The notes beneath the pieces are model-generated. The model was not told the origin of the DNA, made no database searches, and was given only the letters and a program-made list of their open reading frames with translations. From Gammaproteobacteria bacterium (lineage in GTDB: Bacteria; Pseudomonadota; Gammaproteobacteria; Nevskiales; Nevskiaceae): a stretch of DNA of 64,000 nucleotides. The DNA lies in contig JAPLSA010000026.1 of the NCBI GenBank assembly GCA_026398815.1, forward strand, positions 62,001 through 126,000. Reading direction: 5' to 3'. Below are positions 48,213 to 57,128 of the stretch, in pieces. Position 1 is the first letter of the stretch, and each line of letters opens with the position of its first letter. Position numbers and translations under genes: made by a program.

Positions 48213-51200
48213 TCAGTCGTTGTCGACGATGGTCACGGTTGCCGAGGCAATCGCGCCGAGGCTGCCGGTGATCGGGTTCGACAGCCGCACCTGGATGGTT
48301 TCCGCGCTTTCCCGCAGCCGGTCGTCGAGGATCGGGATGCGGATGGTCTTCGGTGAGCTGTCGCCGTTGGCCCAGACCAGCGTGCCGCCGACTGCGCCGT
48401 AGTCCGAGCCGGCCAGCGCCGAGCCGTTGGCGGTGGCGTAGGCGACCGACACCGCGCCGGTCGCGCCGCCGCTGCGGTTGACCTGCACGCTGACTGCGCC
48501 GCCGGCCTCGGACACCGAATAGCTCGCTGCGGCGAGCGCCAGCACGCCGGGCAGGCCGTCGTTGTCGGTGATCGACAGCGTCAGGGTCCGGGGGCTGCCG
48601 ATGGCCGCGCCGCCGGTGACATTGGCGAGGTTCAGCGTGAGCGTTTCGCTGGCCTCGGCAACGGCGTCGTCGGTGATCGGCACCGTGAAGGTCCTGCTGC
48701 TGCTGTCGCCGTCGGCCCAGCGCAGCGTGCCGCTGACCGCGCCGTAGTCGCTGCCGGCGATGGCGCTGCCGTTGCTGCTGGCGTAGTCGACGCTGACCGC
48801 GCCGACGAAGCTCTGGGTGCGGCGCACGGTGATGGTGGCGGTGCCGGCGTTCTCGGCCACGCTCTGGCTGGCGGCGCTGAACACCAGGCTGCCGTTGGCC
48901 GAGGCGGTGTCGTCGTCGGCGATCGACACCACGGTCTGGGTGATGCTGCCGAGGCTGGCGCCGGCGGCATTGCTGAGGCGGACCTGGAAGGTTTCGTTGG
49001 CGTCGGCCACCGCGTCGTTGTAGATCGGCACGCGGATGGTTTTCGCGCTGCCGTCGCCGCTGGCCCAGCTCAGCGTGCCGCTGGTGGCGGCGAAGTCGCT
49101 GCCGGCGACGGCGCTGGAATTGAAGGTGGCGTACTGCACCGAGGCGGCGCCGGTCGAGCCGCCGCTGCGGGTGACCGTCAGCGTCACGCTGCCGCCGGCT
49201 TCCGGCACGCTCGCGGTCGCCGCCGACAGCGCCAGTACGCCAGGCAGGCCGTCGTTGTCGGCGATGGTCAGGGTCTGGGTTTTCGTGGTCCCCAGCACCG
49301 CGCCGCCGGTGGCGCCGCTCAGGCTCAGCGTGAGGGTTTCGCCGGCCTCGGCGACGGCATCGTCGGTGATCGGCACGGTGAAGGTCTTGGCCGTGCTGTC
49401 GCCGTCGGCCCAGCGCAGCGTGCCGCTGGTGGCGGTGTAGTCGCTGCCGGCGACGGCGCTGCCGTTGCTGCTGGCGTAGTTCACCGACACCGCCCCCACC
49501 GCGCCGAGGCTGCGGCTGACGGTGATCGTCGCGCTGCCGGCGTTTTCGGCGACCGTCTGGGCGCCGGCGCTGAACTGCAGCGTGCCGTTCGGGCTCGGGC
49601 TGTCGTCGTCGACGATGGTCACCGTGCTGCTGCTGACGCTGCCGAGGCTGGCGCCGCTGGCGGCACTGAGACGGATCTGGAAGCTTTCGCTGGCTTCGGC
49701 CAGCGTGTCGTTGAGCACCGGCACGCGGATGGTCTTCACCACGCTGTCGCCGCTGGCCCAGCTCAGCGTGCCGCTGCTGGCGGTGTAGTCGCTGCCGGAA
49801 GCTGCACTGGAATTGGCCGTGGCATAGCTGACCGAGGCCGCGCCGTAGCTGCCGCCGGTGCGCGCCACCGAGACCGTCACCGCGCCGGCCGCTTCGGCCA
49901 CCGAGACGTTGGCGGCGGTGAAGGCGATGCTGCCCGGCGCGTTGTCGTTGTCGAGGATGTTCAGCACCGCCGTCCGCTGCGTGCCCAGGCTGGCGCCGCC
50001 GCCGGGCGCGCTGAGCGTCAGATTGATCGATTCGTTGCCCTCGGCCAGCGCATCGTCGATCGCCGCCACCGTGAAGGTCTTGGCGGCGCTGTCGCCATCG
50101 GCCCAGTTCAGCGTGCCGCTGGCGGCGCCGTAGTCGCTGCCGGCCGTGGCGGTGCCGTTGCTGGTCGCGTAGTTCACCGAGATCGCGCCGCTGTCGCCGC
50201 CGCCGCGCTGCACGCTGATGGTGCCGATGCCGCCGTTCTCCGGCATCGCATAGGCACTGGCGCTGAAGCTCAGGCTGCCGGGTCCCGGCGTGATCGCCGC
50301 CAGCGCCCGGGTGACGTCGACCAGGCCGCTGCCGCAGCCGCTGCAACTGCCCGGGAACGGCCGGACATTGGCTTTCAGCACCGCTTCGACCTCATCCGGC
50401 GTGATCGTCGGCCGGGCGGCGTACAGCAGCGCGACCACGCCGGCGACATGCGGCGAGGCCATGCTGGTGCCCTGCAGGTAGGCGTAGGAGTCACTGCCGG
50501 GCGTGGTCGCGCCGCCGTTGTAGGTCGACAGGATGCCGGCGGCGCTGCCACGGCTCATGTCGCCGCCGGGTGCGGCCAGATCGACGCCGGTGCCGTAATT
50601 CGAATACGGCGCGCGGCTGCCACCGTCGCCGATCGCTGCGACGCTGATCACGCCGTTGCAGCTGGCCGGCGAAAAGCCGGCGGCATCCAGGTTCGAGTTG
50701 CCGGCGGCCACCACCACGGTCGCGCCGCGTGCGCGGGCGCTGTCGATCGCCGCCTGCGTGGTCGGCGAGGCCGAGCACGGATACTGGCCGCCGAGGCTCA
50801 TGTTCAGCACCTGCGCCGGCTGCGGATTGGCCGGCACGCCGGCCACCGTGCCGCCGGCCGACCAGACGATGGCGTCGGCGATGTCCGAGGTGCTGCCGCC
50901 GCAGCGGCCGAGCACCCGGGCGATGACCAGCTTGGCGCCGTAGGCCACGCCGACCACGCCGCTGCCGTTGTTGCCGCGCGCGGCGATGGTGCCGGCCACG
51001 TGGGTGCCGTGCCAGCTGGAACTGGAACTGCCGCTGCTGCCGCAGGAACCGGCGACGCGGAAATCGCCGGGATCGAGCGCATCGCCGTCGCGGCCATTGC
51101 CGTCGTTGGCGCTGGCCGGGTCGCTGATGAAGTCGTACTGGGCCACCACCTGCCCGGCGAGGTCAGCGTGGGCGCGGTAGCCGGTGTCGATCACCGCTAC

Positions 51201-51692
51201 CGTCACGCCGCTGCCGTCGACGCGATCCCAGGCCGTGTACGCATTGACGCCGGCCAGGCCGTTCGACTGCGCCGGCCCGGCCAGGCCCCAGAGGCTGGTC
51301 AGCATCGGGTCGTTCGGGGTCAGGTCGGCGTACAGCCGGCGGTCCGGCTCGATGTAGGTGACGCCGGCCGGCCGCACCGCGTTCAGCCGCGCGGCGAAGC
51401 GTTCCAGCGCGGCGGCGTCGAGATCGCTGCCGGCGTCGATCAGGGTCGCGCCGGTCGCCAGCTGGCGCAGGTACTGCAACGGCCGACCGGCGCGCGCCGC
51501 CAGTGCGTCGACCCGTGCCTGCACAGCGTCCGCCGGAGCCTGTCCCGCGATCGCCGAGTCGGCCGGGGCGGCCTCGAACCTGACGATCAGCCGCGCGGGC
51601 AGCGCCATCGGATCGGCGGCCGGGACCGCCATCGAGGTGATCAGGGCCGCAGCACCGGCAACCAGCTTCAAGGTGCAGTTCGAAAGGCGCAT
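48213..51692 (-). CDS. Secreted subtilisin-like serine protease with six Calx-beta repeats
   Basis: 1159 aa. A signal peptide (about residues 1-26), an inhibitor-like propeptide (LPARLIVRFEAAP ... VTYIEPDRRLYA) and an S8 catalytic domain with D169 (VIDTG), H228 (HGTHVAGTIAARG) and S410 (GTSMASPHVAG). From about residue 470 to the end are six Calx-beta repeats of about 115 aa, each closing with I-x-D-N/D-D, which bind Ca2+ in other proteins. No sorting tail follows the last repeat. Cysteines in the catalytic domain suggest disulphides. Likely an exported, calcium-stabilised protease. Confidence 0.93.
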   Translation of the reverse strand: MRLSNCTLKLVAGAAALITSMAVPAADPMALPARLIVRFEAAPADSAIAGQAPADAVQARVDALAARAGRPLQYLRQLATGATLIDAGSDLDAAALERFAARLNAVRPAGVTYIEPDRRLYADLTPNDPMLTSLWGLAGPAQSNGLAGVNAYTAWDRVDGSGVTVAVIDTGYRAHADLAGQVVAQYDFISDPASANDGNGRDGDALDPGDFRVAGSCGSSGSSSSSWHGTHVAGTIAARGNNGSGVVGVAYGAKLVIARVLGRCGGSTSDIADAIVWSAGGTVAGVPANPQPAQVLNMSLGGQYPCSASPTTQAAIDSARARGATVVVAAGNSNLDAAGFSPASCNGVISVAAIGDGGSRAPYSNYGTGVDLAAPGGDMSRGSAAGILSTYNGGATTPGSDSYAYLQGTSMASPHVAGVVALLYAARPTITPDEVEAVLKANVRPFPGSCSGCGSGLVDVTRALAAITPGPGSLSFSASAYAMPENGGIGTISVQRGGGDSGAISVNYATSNGTATAGSDYGAASGTLNWADGDSAAKTFTVAAIDDALAEGNESINLTLSAPGGGASLGTQRTAVLNILDNDNAPGSIAFTAANVSVAEAAGAVTVSVARTGGSYGAASVSYATANSSAASGSDYTASSGTLSWASGDSVVKTIRVPVLNDTLAEASESFQIRLSAASGASLGSVSSSTVTIVDDDSPSPNGTLQFSAGAQTVAENAGSATITVSRSLGAVGAVSVNYASSNGSAVAGSDYTATSGTLRWADGDSTAKTFTVPITDDAVAEAGETLTLSLSGATGGAVLGTTKTQTLTIADNDGLPGVLALSAATASVPEAGGSVTLTVTRSGGSTGAASVQYATFNSSAVAGSDFAATSGTLSWASGDGSAKTIRVPIYNDAVADANETFQVRLSNAAGASLGSITQTVVSIADDDTASANGSLVFSAASQSVAENAGTATITVRRTQSFVGAVSVDYASSNGSAIAGSDYGAVSGTLRWADGDSSSRTFTVPITDDAVAEASETLTLNLANVTGGAAIGSPRTLTLSITDNDGLPGVLALAAASYSVSEAGGAVSVQVNRSGGATGAVSVAYATANGSALAGSDYGAVGGTLVWANGDSSPKTIRIPILDDRLRESAETIQVRLSNPITGSLGAIASATVTIVDND

Positions 51693-51909
51693 GGCCGGGT
51701 CCGCGATTCAGGGTGTACGGCCTGTATCGACGACAGCGCAGGGGCCTGAAACGCCCGGCCGACCGGCTGTCACCGCTGCCGCTACCGCCGATCGCGGGTG
51801 CCGGCAAACGGCGACGCAAAGCCGTCGCGAAGCCGTGTTTTCCAGGGTTTCCGCTCGAATCCGCGACGGGATCGGCGGCCGTTCACGGGCGATGAATGTC
51901 GGGCCGCGC

Positions 51910-51923
51910 TTGACCCAGGTCAA
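51910..51923 (+). promoter_or_regulatory. FNR/CRP-family-like box upstream of hemerythrin
   Basis: TTGAC-CCAG-GTCAA is a perfect 5-4-5 palindrome resembling the FNR/Anr consensus TTGAT-N4-ATCAA with the T/A at the inner position changed to C/G. It ends 68 nt before the hemerythrin ATG, in the 299-bp region shared with the divergent protease gene, where I found no other clear element. Confidence 0.45.
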
Positions 51924-51991
51924 AGCCCGGCTGCGACCGCGCCGACAAGCTGATCGCAGCCGCATCGACCACGACCACTGCAGGGCCTGCC

Positions 51992-52402
51992 ATGAGTTTC
52001 TACGACTGGACCGACGACCTCAGCGTCGGCCACCACGGCATCGACGATCAACACAAGCAGCTGATCGATCTGATCAACCGCTATCACGACACGCTGGCGC
52101 GGAACGCGGCGCGCACTGCGCTGGTTGCCGATTTCAAGGCGATCGCCGAATTCGCGATCCGCCATTTCCGTGACGAGGAAGCCGAGATGACGCACTGCCA
52201 GTACCCGCAGCGCGAGCGCCACAAGATCATCCACAAGCAGTTGCTGGACCGGGTCGGCACGCTTGGCCAGCAGCTGGTCAACGGCGAGGCCGGCATCGAG
52301 ATGCAGATCCAGTTCTTCCTGAAGAGCTGGCTGACCGCGCACATCAAGGGCATCGACCAGCAGTATTCGCCGTACCTCGGCGACAACGCCCACGCCGCCT
52401 GA
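51992..52402 (+). CDS. Bacteriohemerythrin
   Basis: 136-aa single-domain non-haem di-iron O2-binding protein. The signature is intact: H in VGHHGIDDQHKQL, HFRDEEAEM, HKIIHKQLLDRV and LTAHIKGIDQQY give the five His, Glu and Asp ligands. These proteins store or shuttle oxygen. It stands alone between the divergent protease gene and the convergent amtB. The start ATG 51992 matches family N-termini. Confidence 0.93.
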   Translation: MSFYDWTDDLSVGHHGIDDQHKQLIDLINRYHDTLARNAARTALVADFKAIAEFAIRHFRDEEAEMTHCQYPQRERHKIIHKQLLDRVGTLGQQLVNGEAGIEMQIQFFLKSWLTAHIKGIDQQYSPYLGDNAHAA

Positions 52403-52411
52403 GCCGCAGAA

Positions 52412-52445
52412 GAAAGCCCGCCGAGGCCGGGGCCAGGGCGGGCTC
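52412..52445. terminator. Convergent terminator, hemerythrin / amtB
   Basis: AGCCCGCC (52415-52422) pairs with GGCGGGCT (52437-52444) around a GC-rich loop. On the minus strand the stem is followed by TTTCTTCT, a good terminator tail for amtB; on the plus strand the T-run is absent. Confidence 0.6.
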
Positions 52446-52462
52446 GGTTCAGCCGGACAGTG

Positions 52463-53665
52463 TCACCACCAGGTGTCGCGGTCGGCGGTGGCGGCGATCT
52501 TGTGGATGCTCAGATCGGCGCCGTTGAACTCTTCCTCGGTCGACAGCCGCAGGCCGAGCACCGCTTTCAGGCCGCCGTAGACGATCAGGCCGCCGCTGAA
52601 GGCGATGCTGATGCCAAGCCCGGTGCCGATCGCCTGCGCCGCGAACGACACGCCGCCGAGGCCGCCGAGCGCCGTCGATCCGAAGATGCCGGCGGCCAGG
52701 CCGCCCCAGGCGCCGCACAGGCCGTGCAGCGGCCAGACGCCGAGCACGTCGTCGATCTTCCAGCGGTTCTGGGTCAAGGTGAACAGGTAGACGAACAGGC
52801 CGCCGGCCACCGCGCCGGTTGCCAGCGCGCCGAGCGGATGCATCACGTCTGAACCGGCGCAGATCGCCACCAGCCCGGCCAGCGGACCGTTGTGGACGAA
52901 GCCCGGATCGTTGCGGCCGGCGGCCAGCGCCACCAGGGTGCCGCCGACCATCGCCATCAGCGAGTTCATCGCCACCAGGCCGCTGATCTTGTCCAGCGTC
53001 TGCGCGCTCATCACGTTGAAGCCGAACCAGCCGACGATCAGGATCCACGCGCCCAGCGCCAGGAACGGGATCGACGACGGCGGGTGGGCGGCGATCTCGC
53101 CGGACTTGCCGTAGCGGCCGTGGCGGGCGCCGAGCATCAGCACCGCGCCGAGCGCGATCCAGCCGCCGACCGCGTGCACCACCACCGAGCCGGCGAAGTC
53201 GTGGAAATTCGCGCCGAAGGTCGCCAGCAGCCAGTCCTGCAGGCCGAACAGGCCGTTCCAGGCGATGCCCTCGAACAGCGGATAGACGAAGGCCACCAGC
53301 AGGAAGGTGGCGATCAGCTGCGGGTAGAAGCGCGCCCGCTCGGCGATGCCGCCGGAGACGATCGCCGGCACGGCGGCGGCGAAGGTCAGCAGGAAGAAGA
53401 ACTTGGTCAGCTCGTAGCCGTTGTGGGTGGCCAGTTCGGTGGCCGGGCCGAAGAAGCTTTGCCCGTAGGCGATCGCGTAGCCGATGCCGAAGTAGGCGAG
53501 CGTCGACACCGCAAAGTCGCAGAGGATCTTCACCAGCGCGTTGACCTGATTCTTGCGCCGCACCGTGCCGAGTTCGAGGAACGCGAAGCCGGCGTGCATC
53601 GCCAGAATCATGATCGCGCCCAGCAGGATGAACAGGACGTCCGATGGCGTCTTGATGTCGTGCAC
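52463..53665 (-). CDS. amtB: Ammonium transporter AmtB
   Basis: 400-aa inner-membrane ammonium channel. Seen: the conserved NH4+ site Asp and first pore His in FHDFAGSVVVHAVGG, the second pore His in WPLHGLCGAWGG, and FAFLELGTVRRKNQVN in the first helices. There is no cleavable N-terminal signal, common in short Amt proteins. The start codon is GTG (53665) with GGGAG upstream. glnK, its usual partner, is not adjacent in either direction. Confidence 0.94.
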   Translation of the reverse strand: MHDIKTPSDVLFILLGAIMILAMHAGFAFLELGTVRRKNQVNALVKILCDFAVSTLAYFGIGYAIAYGQSFFGPATELATHNGYELTKFFFLLTFAAAVPAIVSGGIAERARFYPQLIATFLLVAFVYPLFEGIAWNGLFGLQDWLLATFGANFHDFAGSVVVHAVGGWIALGAVLMLGARHGRYGKSGEIAAHPPSSIPFLALGAWILIVGWFGFNVMSAQTLDKISGLVAMNSLMAMVGGTLVALAAGRNDPGFVHNGPLAGLVAICAGSDVMHPLGALATGAVAGGLFVYLFTLTQNRWKIDDVLGVWPLHGLCGAWGGLAAGIFGSTALGGLGGVSFAAQAIGTGLGISIAFSGGLIVYGGLKAVLGLRLSTEEEFNGADLSIHKIAATADRDTWW

Positions 53666-53831
53666 TGAAATGGTCTCCCGACGAATCGTTTTTATGGGTG
53701 CCTGGCATCAACGCGGTGCGCCGGCGGCGGATTATTGCCGATCTGAGGCCCGGATCAGGGCGTGATGCACGGTCGGGGTGCGCAGCGGCCGCCACTGCGC
53801 GGCAGGCGCCGGCAGCGGCGCTGCGTCCGCT

Positions 53832-55631
53832 TCAGGCCATCAGCTGCAGGCTCGCCAGCCGGGCGTAGAGGCCGCCGTTGGCGATCAGCTCGGCCGGCGT
53901 GCCGATCTCGACGATCCTGCCGGCGTCCATCACCACGATGCGGTCGGCGCGCTGCACGGTGGCCAGCCGGTGGGCGATGACGAGGGTGGTGCGGCCGACC
54001 ATCGCCGCTTCCAGGCCGCGCTGGACGTGCTGTTCGCTTTCGGCGTCGAGCGCGCTGGTGGCTTCGTCGAGCAGCAGCAGCGGCGGGTTCTTGAGGATGG
54101 CGCGGGCAATCGCGAGGCGCTGGCGCTGGCCGCCGGACAACCGCAGACCGCGCTCGCCGAGGAAGGTCTGGTAGCCGTCCGGCAGGCGTTCGATGAACTC
54201 GTCGGCGCGCGCGGTGCGGGCGGCGGCGCGCACCTCTTCGTCGCTGGCCGCCGGGTTGCCATAGCGGATGTTGGCGCTCGCGTCGGCGGAGAAGATCACC
54301 GCATCCTGCGGGACGATGCCGATGCGCGACCGCAGTTCCGCCGGGTCGAGATCGCGCAGGTCCACGCCGTTGAACAGGATCGCCCCGCTGCTGGCATCGT
54401 GGAAGCGCAGCAGCAGCTGGAACAGCGTGGTCTTGCCGGCGCCGCTGGGGCCGACCACCGCCACCGTCTCGCCTTCGCGGATGTCGAGCTGGATGTCATC
54501 GAGCGCCAGCACGTCCGGGCGCGACGGGTAGCGGAAGCCGAGGTGGCGGAATTCGACGCGCGCCAGGCGCGAATCGGGCAGCCGCAGCGGCCGGGCCGGT
54601 GGCTGGATCGCGCATTCGGCGTTCAGCAGTTCGACCAGCCGTTCGGTGGCGCCGGCTGCGCGCATCACGTCGCCCCAGACTTCGGCGATCACGCCGACGC
54701 CACCGGCGGTCAGCACCGCGTAGATCACGAACGAGGCCAGCTGGCCGGCGCTCATCGAGCCGGCCGCCACTGCGTGCGCGCCCAGCCACAGCACGAAGAC
54801 GATGGCGCCGAACACGCCGCCGATCACGGCGGCCGTCATCAGCGCGCGCAGCCGGGTGCGGCGGATCGCGGCGGCGAAGCCGGATTCGACGGTGCGGTCG
54901 TAGCGCGCCGACTCCGCGCCTTCCTGGGTGAAGGCCTGCACGGTCGGCACCGCGTTGAGGATTTCCCCGGCCACCGCCGAGGTGTCGGCGATCCGGTCCT
55001 GGGCGTCGCGCGATACCCGGCGCACGGCCCGGCCAATTGCCACCAGCGGCACCACCACGGCGGCCAGCAGCACGATGGTGATCGCGAACAGGCGCGGGCT
55101 GGTGACGCCGAGCATCACCAGCCCGCCGACGAACTGCAGGAAGCTGCGCAGCCCCATCGACACCGACGAGCCGACCACCGTCTGCACCAGCGTGGTGTCG
55201 CCGGTCAGCCGCGACAGCACTTCGCCGGTGCGGGTGGTTTCGAAGTAGGCCGGCGCCTGCTGCAGCATCCGCCGGTAGACGGCGCTACGCAGGTCGGCGG
55301 TCACCCGCTCGCCGATCCACGACACGAAGTAGTAGCGCGCCGCCGTTGCCAGCGCCCAGAACAGCGCCAGCGCGCCAAGCGCCAGGAAGTGGCCGTTGAT
55401 GTCGCCGCGCGTGGCGTTGGCGACGAAGCCCTTGTCGATCAGGTCGCGGAAGGCGATCGGCACCACCAGCATCGCCGCCGAGCTGAACACCAGCATCACC
55501 GTCGCCAGCGCCAGATAGCGCCGGTACGGCCGCATGAACGGCAACAGGCCGGCCAGCGCCGACAGCTTGCGCGGCGACTTCGAGCCGGCGGGTTCGCGGG
55601 CAGGGGCGGAATCGGATACGAGTGCGGTCAT
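53832..55631 (-). CDS. ABC exporter half-transporter (MsbA-like)
   Basis: 599 aa with six membrane helices (about residues 25-310) fused to one nucleotide-binding domain: Walker A GPSGAGKTTL, Q-loop VPQDAVIF, signature LSGGQRQRLAIARAIL, Walker B LLLDEATSALD, and switch His in IAHRLATV. The homodimeric exporter fold resembles MsbA or multidrug exporters; the substrate is not predictable. ATG 55631 is preferred to the extension at 55664. Divergent from the photolyase-like gene with 127 bp between. Confidence 0.9.
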   Translation of the reverse strand: MTALVSDSAPAREPAGSKSPRKLSALAGLLPFMRPYRRYLALATVMLVFSSAAMLVVPIAFRDLIDKGFVANATRGDINGHFLALGALALFWALATAARYYFVSWIGERVTADLRSAVYRRMLQQAPAYFETTRTGEVLSRLTGDTTLVQTVVGSSVSMGLRSFLQFVGGLVMLGVTSPRLFAITIVLLAAVVVPLVAIGRAVRRVSRDAQDRIADTSAVAGEILNAVPTVQAFTQEGAESARYDRTVESGFAAAIRRTRLRALMTAAVIGGVFGAIVFVLWLGAHAVAAGSMSAGQLASFVIYAVLTAGGVGVIAEVWGDVMRAAGATERLVELLNAECAIQPPARPLRLPDSRLARVEFRHLGFRYPSRPDVLALDDIQLDIREGETVAVVGPSGAGKTTLFQLLLRFHDASSGAILFNGVDLRDLDPAELRSRIGIVPQDAVIFSADASANIRYGNPAASDEEVRAAARTARADEFIERLPDGYQTFLGERGLRLSGGQRQRLAIARAILKNPPLLLLDEATSALDAESEQHVQRGLEAAMVGRTTLVIAHRLATVQRADRIVVMDAGRIVEIGTPAELIANGGLYARLASLQLMA

Positions 55632-55758
55632 GGGCGGAGCGGTCGTGAAGCGGCAGGCCGGCATTGTACGGAGCCGCCGCCGGCCACCTCGCGCTGCGCC
55701 GCGCCGGCGGCGCAGCCGCTACGATCCAGCCCCCACTTTCCACCTGTCCCCGTCCACC

Positions 55759-56982
55759 ATGCCGAACTTCCCGCCCAGCCGCGCCGATGCGCTGGCCCGG
55801 CTGGCCGCCTTCCTGCCGCGCGCCGGCGCCCACTACGCCAATGAACGCAATGCCGATCGCGGTCCGGCGGCGCGCGACAACGTGTCGCTGCTGTCGCCTG
55901 CGGTGCGTCACCGGCTGATCAGCGAAGCCGAGATCGCCGCCGCCGTGCTCGATCGCTACGCGTTCTCGACCAGCGAGAAATTCATCCAGGAAGTCTGCTG
56001 GCGCAGCTACTGGAAAGGCTGGCTGGAGCTGCGGCCGCAGGTCTGGGCCGACTACCAGGCGGCGCTGTCGGTGCAGATCGAGCGGATCGGCGACGGGCCC
56101 GGCGTCGACCGGCCTTTCCGCAAACGCTGGCAGGCGGCGGTCGACGGCGCCACCGGCATCGCCTGCTTCGACGACTGGGTCGAGGAACTGCGCAGCACCG
56201 GCTACCTGCACAACCACACGCGGATGTGGTTCGCCTCGATCTGGATCTTCACGCTGAACCTGCCGTGGGTGCTCGGTGCGGACTTTTTCTACCGGCACCT
56301 GCTGGATGGCGATCCGGCCTCGAACACGCTCAGCTGGCGCTGGGTCGCCGGCCTGCAGACGCGCGGCAAGCATTACCTGGCGCGCGCCGACAACATCCAG
56401 AAGTACACCGCGAACCGCTACTGGCCGAAAGGCGAGCTGAACGAGGACGCCGCGCCGCTGCCGCCGGACGAGCTGCCGGCGGCCGGCCGGATCGCCGACC
56501 TGCCGCCGCCGAAAGCGGGCCTGCGCACGGCGCTCTGGCTGCACGAGGACGATCTCTGCGCCGAATCCTGGCCGGCGCTGGCCGGGCTCGACGTGGTGGC
56601 GATCGGCGGCGACGTGACGCCGGCGGCGCGCAGCCGCCTGCCGGTCAGCGAGGCGGTGACCGGCTGGACCGAAGCCGCGCTGGCCGATGGCCTGGACCGC
56701 GCCGGCCGCCATTTCGGCCTGCCGGCAGTCCGCATCACCCCCAGCCAGCGGCACCGCTGGCTGGAGGATCACCGCATCGAGCAGCTGGTGACCGCCTATC
56801 CGACCGTCGGCCCGGTAGCCGAGACCGTTGCCGCGCTGGAACGCGAGCTGGCGGCGCGCGGCATCGCGCTGATCCGCGTCCGCCGCGCCTGGGACACGGC
56901 GTTCTGGCCGCATGCCGGGAAGGGCTTTTTCCAGCTGCGCGAGAAGATCCGGCCGCTGCTGGCCGAGCTCGGCATTCCCTGA
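55759..56982 (+). CDS. Photolyase/cryptochrome-family protein with domains in permuted order
   Basis: 407 aa. Residues about 55-225 are clearly the helical FAD-binding domain of photolyases: STSEKFIQEVCWRSYW, DDWVEELRSTGYLHNHTRMW, then the NLPWVLGADFFYRHLLDGD and SNTLSWRWVAGLQTRGKHYLA segments. Only about 50 residues precede it, too few for the usual N-terminal alpha/beta domain. Instead residues about 245-407 look like that domain (TALWLHEDDL, LDVVAIGG, DGLDRAGRHFGLPAVRI, AFWPHAGKGFFQLREKI). The order therefore appears FAD domain first, alpha/beta domain second. DNA repair or light sensing is possible. Confidence 0.78.
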   Translation: MPNFPPSRADALARLAAFLPRAGAHYANERNADRGPAARDNVSLLSPAVRHRLISEAEIAAAVLDRYAFSTSEKFIQEVCWRSYWKGWLELRPQVWADYQAALSVQIERIGDGPGVDRPFRKRWQAAVDGATGIACFDDWVEELRSTGYLHNHTRMWFASIWIFTLNLPWVLGADFFYRHLLDGDPASNTLSWRWVAGLQTRGKHYLARADNIQKYTANRYWPKGELNEDAAPLPPDELPAAGRIADLPPPKAGLRTALWLHEDDLCAESWPALAGLDVVAIGGDVTPAARSRLPVSEAVTGWTEAALADGLDRAGRHFGLPAVRITPSQRHRWLEDHRIEQLVTAYPTVGPVAETVAALERELAARGIALIRVRRAWDTAFWPHAGKGFFQLREKIRPLLAELGIP

Positions 56983-57011
56983 GCGGGGCTTCCCGGCCGA
57001 TGGCCGGCAAT

Positions 57012-57053
57012 CCTGTTAGCACTCGCCAAGCGCTTGTGCTGACAGGAAATTTT
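57012..57053 (+). terminator. Inverted repeat after the photolyase-like gene
   Basis: CCTGTTAGCAC (57012-57022) and GTGCTGACAGG (57036-57046) pair over 11 positions with one G-T wobble; the loop contains the palindrome AAGCGCTT; AAATTTT follows (57047-57053). It may be a terminator for the upstream gene or an operator for the downstream one, whose start is 76 nt away. Confidence 0.45.
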
Positions 57054-57128
57054 GACGCGGCAAGGGCTGAAATCCGGCCCGGGATTTGCAAGTCTCGAAG
57101 GGCTGATCCACTTCGCCTGGAGGACCTC

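Noticed and set aside
48213-50290. Regularly spaced repeats, checked as a possible CRISPR array or tandem DNA repeat
   Set aside because: They are codon-level repeats of Calx-beta domains inside one reading frame, about 300 bp or more apart.
53666-53831. Sigma-54 promoter search upstream of amtB
   Set aside because: AGGCACCCATAAAAAC has a GG-type -24 but lacks the GC at -12, so it does not match the consensus.
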